The notes below the pieces were generated by a model. The model did no database searches and had not been told where the DNA came from. It worked only from the letters and a program-made list of their open reading frames with translations. Positions 5,377 through 7,948 of a stretch of 7,948 nt of DNA are shown piece after piece. A program made the translations under genes and the position numbers. The stretch's first letter is position 1; each line of letters starts with the position of its first letter. The stretch is from Finegoldia magna (lineage in GTDB: Bacteria; Bacillota; Clostridia; Tissierellales; Peptoniphilaceae): positions 1 to 7,948 of the forward strand of contig NZ_JAGYZD010000065.1 of NCBI RefSeq assembly GCF_018371055.1, given 5' to 3'.

Positions 5377-5460
5377 ATGGGTTCGAGGTTGTATGCTATT
5401 TTATCGATTTTTCTTATGATTATGACGTTGGCTTTTAGTTTTATCGATGTTGATTTGTAA
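5377..5460 (+). CDS. Possible 27-residue single-helix membrane peptide
   Basis: ATG 5377 to TAA 5458-5460 encodes MGSRLYAILSIFLMIMTLAF followed by SFIDVDL, one clear hydrophobic helix with a basic N-side and an acidic C-terminus. It lies 27 bases after the preceding membrane protein gene, in the same frame. GGGG at 5354-5357 is rather far upstream and TGG at 5370-5372 is weak, so the ribosome site is poor. It may be a real small membrane protein or a relic of a longer one. ATG 5364 in another frame gives only 24 nondescript codons. Confidence 0.3.
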   Translation: MGSRLYAILSIFLMIMTLAFSFIDVDL

Positions 5461-5461
5461 T

Positions 5462-5476
5462 ATTTTATCATAAAAT
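5462..5476 (+). repeat. AT-only inverted repeat
   Basis: ATTTTAT-C-ATAAAAT is a perfect seven-base inverted repeat around a single base, two bases after the small ORF stop. It has no following T run and no G-C pairs, so it is a poor terminator. It could be an operator-like palindrome or simply chance in AT-rich DNA. Confidence 0.3.
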
Positions 5477-5540
5477 CAAATACAAAATTTACAAAACAAT
5501 AATATGATATTTACAAGAAAAAGATAATAGAGAAGTAGAA

Positions 5541-5546
5541 TATAAT
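5541..5546 (+). promoter_or_regulatory. Possible -10 for the split membrane protein gene
   Basis: A perfect TATAAT stands about 104 bases before ATG 5650, preceded by AGAA rather than a TG extension. The nearest -35-like TTTACA (5510-5515) is 25 bp away, which is too far. The rest of the gap from 5477 to 5649 holds only a 12-codon ORF (5548-5586) without a ribosome site. Confidence 0.3.
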
Positions 5547-5649
5547 TATGAAAATATCAATAGTAATATTTTCGCTTGTAAAATAAAGAATAGTTTGATT
5601 TGAGCAACATACATTTCGGGAAATAACTGTTCGAAAAACGGAGAAAATA

Positions 5650-5940
5650 ATGGAAAATAGAGCAAATATTCCTATTCTAAGAAAAATTATATTCGGTATT
5701 GTCGTTTCGATACTGCTATTGGCAACTATAGCGAGCATCTTTTTGATAGTAAATCATTCCGCAGGTTTTTTCGTTGAAGGAATGATGGGATTTGTCTGCG
5801 AAATTGTTTTTCGCGTTTTTTTCATCATTTTATTTTTCTTAGTATTGTTAATGAGTCATTTCATCAAAAAAAAAGAACATCTACAATTATTTGGCGGATT
5901 TGTGCAATTTGTTACGTTATTGGATCTTTTTATGCAATGA
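5650..5940 (+). CDS. Membrane protein, N-terminal part of a gene split at an A9 run
   Basis: ATG 5650 has GGAG at 5640-5643, six bases upstream. Residues 13-34 and about 46-68 are membrane helices, followed by the positive cluster SHFIKKK. That cluster is encoded across nine consecutive A residues (5866-5874). In the present frame the protein continues EHLQLFGGFVQFVTLLDLFM and stops at 5938-5940, 96 residues in all. If one A were added, the reading would pass through RTSTIIWRICAICYVIGSFY, a plausible third helix, into the downstream ORF and give one protein of about 190 residues. I infer that this was, or still is, one gene. I do not recognise its family. The alternative is a genuine two-gene ATGA overlap. 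Confidence 0.55.
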   Translation: MENRANIPILRKIIFGIVVSILLLATIASIFLIVNHSAGFFVEGMMGFVCEIVFRVFFIILFFLVLLMSHFIKKKEHLQLFGGFVQFVTLLDLFMQ

Positions 5941-6230
5941 AAGCTCCGATTGAGGATTTATCATATATTCATTCACCATCTAATATTAAACTTAAATATG
6001 TGACTTTTGAAGAAGACAATAATTACGAATTTTCAACATTCTACAAACTTACTGGCTACACACAAAATGACGAGATCGAAATATTTGATTTGAATTGGCA
6101 AACCTACGAAAATGAAAAACAAAAATGGGATGACAATGGAAATGTATCGGCAGATATTACATTTCTTCCTCATACAAATGTTTTAATGAAGCTAAATACG
6201 CACGATCAACAATCATCAAAGGATAAATAA
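5937..6230 (+). CDS. Soluble domain, C-terminal part of the split membrane protein gene
   Basis: ATG 5937 to TAA 6228-6230 gives 97 residues, overlapping the previous stop by four bases (ATGA). The sequence is polar and rich in Asn, Asp, Glu, Tyr and Thr, with no membrane helix of its own and no signal peptide. This suits an extracellular domain that needs the helices encoded upstream. No proper ribosome site precedes 5937: GGAT at 5922-5925 is weak and too far away. The frame is open upstream, without a stop, through the A9 run at 5866-5874, supporting descent from one continuous gene. I do not recognise the domain, and no catalytic motif or cysteine is present. A terminator follows ten bases after the stop. 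Confidence 0.5.
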   Translation: MKAPIEDLSYIHSPSNIKLKYVTFEEDNNYEFSTFYKLTGYTQNDEIEIFDLNWQTYENEKQKWDDNGNVSADITFLPHTNVLMKLNTHDQQSSKDK

Positions 6231-6239
6231 AATTTGTGA

Positions 6240-6266
6240 AGCATCTACAATGTAGGTGCTTTTATT
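6240..6266 (+). terminator. Intrinsic terminator after the split membrane protein gene
   Basis: AGCATCTAC (6240-6248) pairs with GTAGGTGCT (6252-6260) around a three-base AAT loop, followed by TTTT-A-TT. Both arms are identical to those of the terminator at 331-357; the loop and flanks differ. The T run is short, so it may be leaky. Confidence 0.78.
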
Positions 6267-6276
6267 GTGGCTAAAA

Positions 6277-6306
6277 TTACCATTTGAAACACAAATTGGG
6301 TATAAA
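6277..6306 (+). promoter_or_regulatory. Putative promoter of the exporter/NuoE-like unit
   Basis: TTACCA (6277-6282, four of six matches to TTGACA) is followed after 18 bases by TATAAA (6301-6306), within the recurrent string TGGGTATAAA. Transcription would start near 6313, giving a leader of about 24 bases. Confidence 0.5.
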
Positions 6307-6336
6307 TAATACAACGAAAGTATATAGGAGTTTATT

Positions 6337-7320
6337 ATGAAAAAATCGATAGTATCTAGAACTATTAAAACTGCATTGGCTTCACTTTTGGCGATAATTG
6401 TCTCGCAAGAGTTATCTCTTGAATTTGCAGCTGCGGCGGGAATTATTGCGATATTAAATGTGTTTGATACGAGAAAAGCTACGATAGAAGGTGGATTGAA
6501 GAGGACTTTGTCCGCAATAATTGCTCTTTTAATCGGAGGATTTTTATTTGAAAAAATAGGATACAAAACTTGGGTTTTCGGATTGTATTTGCTTTTATTT
6601 GTGCCTGTGTTTTTTTTATTGAAGATAGAACTGGGACTTGGTCCTTCAAGTGTAATCGTGACTCATTTATTAGCTTTCGGAAAAATTGATGCATCGATTA
6701 TTTTGAATGAAATGGCTCTTGTGTTTATAGGGACGGGATTTGCGATGTTGACCAATTTCTACGCTCCTACTAGACAAGACAAATTAAACAGGTTGATCGA
6801 AAGCATCGATGACGATATGAAGTTTATATTGAATTTGTTCGGGGAATCTCTTGTTCAAAACTTGGATGTGAAGTTGTATGAGGACAAGATTTCAGAGCTT
6901 GAAGCAGACATCGACAGGGCGATAGATATTGCGATTATTGAGAATGACAATTTGATTGAAAACAGCAGGGATTTACTTCGTGATTTGCGTTTGAGAGAAA
7001 GGGAGATGGATTTGTTGCAAGAAATGTATGATGATTTGAGGACGATTCCGCCGGAATATTCAGACGGCAAATATATTTCTGATATTTTAATTCAAGCATC
7101 CCAAAATTTAACTAAACGTGAGGACATGATTAAATTGAAAGAGAGAATTGATTTTCTCAAAAATCATTACCACATGATGAAGCTTCCAGATACCCACGAG
7201 GAATTTGCAATTCGTTCGGCGATTTTTCAAGTGTTTCGAAGTCTGGATCAATTTATAGCTATTAGCAATCAAATTACGAAAAGACCAAATAATAAAATTA
7301 GGATAAAAACAAGAGGGTGA
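6337..7320 (+). CDS. Aromatic acid exporter (ArAE) family membrane protein, YqjA-like
   Basis: The protein has 327 residues, the normal length for Firmicutes proteins with an ArAE_1-type membrane domain and its C-terminal partner domain. The N-terminal half holds about six hydrophobic segments (near 11-25, 29-42, 57-72, 79-97, 103-115 and 124-141). It includes the family-like stretch RTIKTALASLLAIIVSQELS, then AAAAGIIAILNVFDTRKATI, then EGGLKRTLSAIIALLIGG. From about 145 on it is a long charged helical cytosolic domain with coiled-coil character (LLRDLRLREREMDLLQEMYD). Relatives of the p-hydroxybenzoate efflux type export aromatic carboxylates, but substrates of the Firmicutes branch are unproven. 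ATG 6337 has AGGAG at 6326-6330. The stop TGA (7318-7320) is embedded in the ribosome site of the next gene, so the two are coupled. Confidence 0.82.
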   Translation: MKKSIVSRTIKTALASLLAIIVSQELSLEFAAAAGIIAILNVFDTRKATIEGGLKRTLSAIIALLIGGFLFEKIGYKTWVFGLYLLLFVPVFFLLKIELGLGPSSVIVTHLLAFGKIDASIILNEMALVFIGTGFAMLTNFYAPTRQDKLNRLIESIDDDMKFILNLFGESLVQNLDVKLYEDKISELEADIDRAIDIAIIENDNLIENSRDLLRDLRLREREMDLLQEMYDDLRTIPPEYSDGKYISDILIQASQNLTKREDMIKLKERIDFLKNHYHMMKLPDTHEEFAIRSAIFQVFRSLDQFIAISNQITKRPNNKIRIKTRG

Positions 7321-7324
7321 TTAT

Positions 7325-7804
7325 ATGTGTGAAGAAAAAAATGAAGAACTGATTTTCAAAGAAAAACTTGACGAAACTGTGGAAAGTTTCGGCAAGGGTA
7401 GCCAAGAGGGAGCCAAGGTTATGATTAGAAACTGTCAGGATTTGTTCGGATGCGTGTCGATTAGTCATCAAAAACAAATCGCCGATGCGTTTGAAATTGA
7501 TGAGAAATACATCAAGACGATTATTAAATTCATTCCATCTATCAAAGAATCTAAGGTTGAATACGAGATTGTGTGCTGTTCGGGACCGAGATGTGCGAAG
7601 AACGGCTCGATGGAAGTGTTGACGACGGTGAAAAAAGAGCTTGGAATGGATTTTAATGAAACATCTGCTGATGGAAAAATTCGACTCAGAACTCAAAATT
7701 GTTTCAAAAAATGTAAGGATGGTCCCAATATTATGATTAATGGCAAATTCTATCACCACATGAATGCGGATAAAACAAAAGAAGTTCTGAAAAAAATCAA
7801 ATAA
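7325..7804 (+). CDS. NuoE-like thioredoxin-fold [2Fe-2S] ferredoxin domain protein
   Basis: The protein has 159 residues. It resembles the 24-kDa subunit (NuoE) of NADH dehydrogenases and the small subunits of NAD-linked hydrogenases. An N-terminal helical part (about 1-75, with FGCVSISHQKQIADAFEIDE) precedes the thioredoxin-fold cluster domain. The four ligands fit the family spacing: Cys85-x4-Cys90 in CSGPRC and Cys126-x3-Cys130 in CFKKC, followed by KDGPNIMINGKFYHHM. Cys84 is an extra neighbour. NuoE normally passes electrons beside the FMN-bearing NuoF, but no NuoF or NuoG is within the window, so the partner is unknown and may be encoded elsewhere. The start ATG 7325 lies four bases after the exporter stop, with GAGGGTGA (7313-7320) as ribosome site. 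Pairing with an exporter suggests only co-expression. Confidence 0.8.
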   Translation: MCEEKNEELIFKEKLDETVESFGKGSQEGAKVMIRNCQDLFGCVSISHQKQIADAFEIDEKYIKTIIKFIPSIKESKVEYEIVCCSGPRCAKNGSMEVLTTVKKELGMDFNETSADGKIRLRTQNCFKKCKDGPNIMINGKFYHHMNADKTKEVLKKIK

Positions 7805-7816
7805 AATTTTTGTTAC

Positions 7817-7850
7817 AAATAAGCCTTGGATTGAACATTGGCTTATTTTT
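7817..7850 (+). terminator. Intrinsic terminator of the exporter/NuoE-like unit
   Basis: AAATAAGCC (7817-7825) pairs perfectly with GGCTTATTT (7840-7848) over a 14-base loop, and ends in five T residues (7846-7850). It is unrelated in sequence to the GTAGGTGCT-type hairpins elsewhere in the window. Confidence 0.85.
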
Positions 7851-7901
7851 AATTTGATTATAAAAATTCTATGAATTTAGAGATATCCTTATCAAGAGGG
7901 T

Positions 7902-7930
7902 TTGACAAAGTATACTATTAGAATTATAAT
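7902..7930 (+). promoter_or_regulatory. Perfect consensus vegetative promoter for a gene past the window edge
   Basis: TTGACA (7902-7907), a 17-base spacer and TATAAT (7925-7930) match the sigma-A consensus at every position. Just downstream TTGACATATCAA (7930-7941) has inverted ends TTGA/TCAA around the expected start site and could be an operator, though the match is short. The target gene begins outside the window. Confidence 0.85.
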
Positions 7931-7948
7931 TGACATATCAATAATTGA

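Noticed and set aside
5548..5586. 12-codon ORF in the leader of the split membrane gene
   Set aside because: It has no ribosome site and overlaps the base positions where transcription would begin from the TATAAT at 5541; nothing suggests translation.
5511..5738. 75-codon minus-strand ORF with hydrophobic ends
   Set aside because: It is antisense to the first helix of the membrane protein at 5650 and to its leader, a shadow of AT-rich codons.
6216..6694. Two minus-strand ORFs (6216-6566, 6479-6694)
   Set aside because: Both are antisense to the exporter-like gene, which has a ribosome site, family motifs and normal length.
6855..7070. 71-codon minus-strand ORF
   Set aside because: It is a shadow of the charged helical domain of the exporter-like protein; its Ser-rich translation is typical of antisense reads.
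7298..7759. 153-codon minus-strand ORF
   Set aside because: It is antisense to the NuoE-like gene, whose cysteine spacing and ribosome site make the plus strand the real one.

Overview
The window reads as low-G+C Gram-positive anaerobe chromosome (Firmicutes). AT-rich codon use, AAGGAGG-type ribosome sites and short T-run terminators fit the Finegoldia/Anaerococcus/Peptoniphilus group, but that placement is a guess from style and gene content. All supported genes lie on the plus strand.

Left part (1-1484): the window opens inside an isoprenylcysteine methyltransferase-like membrane protein gene, which ends at a hairpin terminator. A graveyard follows: a four-unit 23-bp tandem repeat, a 5'-truncated ParB-domain fragment richer in G+C than its surroundings, a decayed IS3-family end with a broken orfA, and the C-terminal end of a phage terminase large subunit with a frameshift. 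This looks like the remains of a mobile island or prophage.

Middle (1485-4110): an antibiotic-resistance-type ABC-F gene (Vga/CplR-like) lies directly behind the terminase remnant. A 10-codon leader ORF with its own strong ribosome site precedes it. Between leader and gene are three short segments that can form two mutually exclusive hairpins, one of which hides the ABC-F ribosome site. This is the most interesting signal in the window, a candidate drug-responsive attenuator. A stand-alone STM3941-like membrane protein gene follows.

Right part (4350-7948): an mgtC/sapB-type gene broken by two separate lesions leads into an intact small four-helix membrane protein. Next is a membrane/exported protein split into two reading frames at a run of nine A residues. 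A two-gene unit follows, an aromatic acid exporter-like protein coupled to a NuoE-like [2Fe-2S] thioredoxin-fold protein, and it ends at a strong terminator. The window closes with a perfect TTGACA-N17-TATAAT promoter for a gene beyond the edge.

Related terminator hairpins with a GTAGGTGCT-like 3' arm recur five times between genes, and three promoters share the -10 region TGGGTATAAW.
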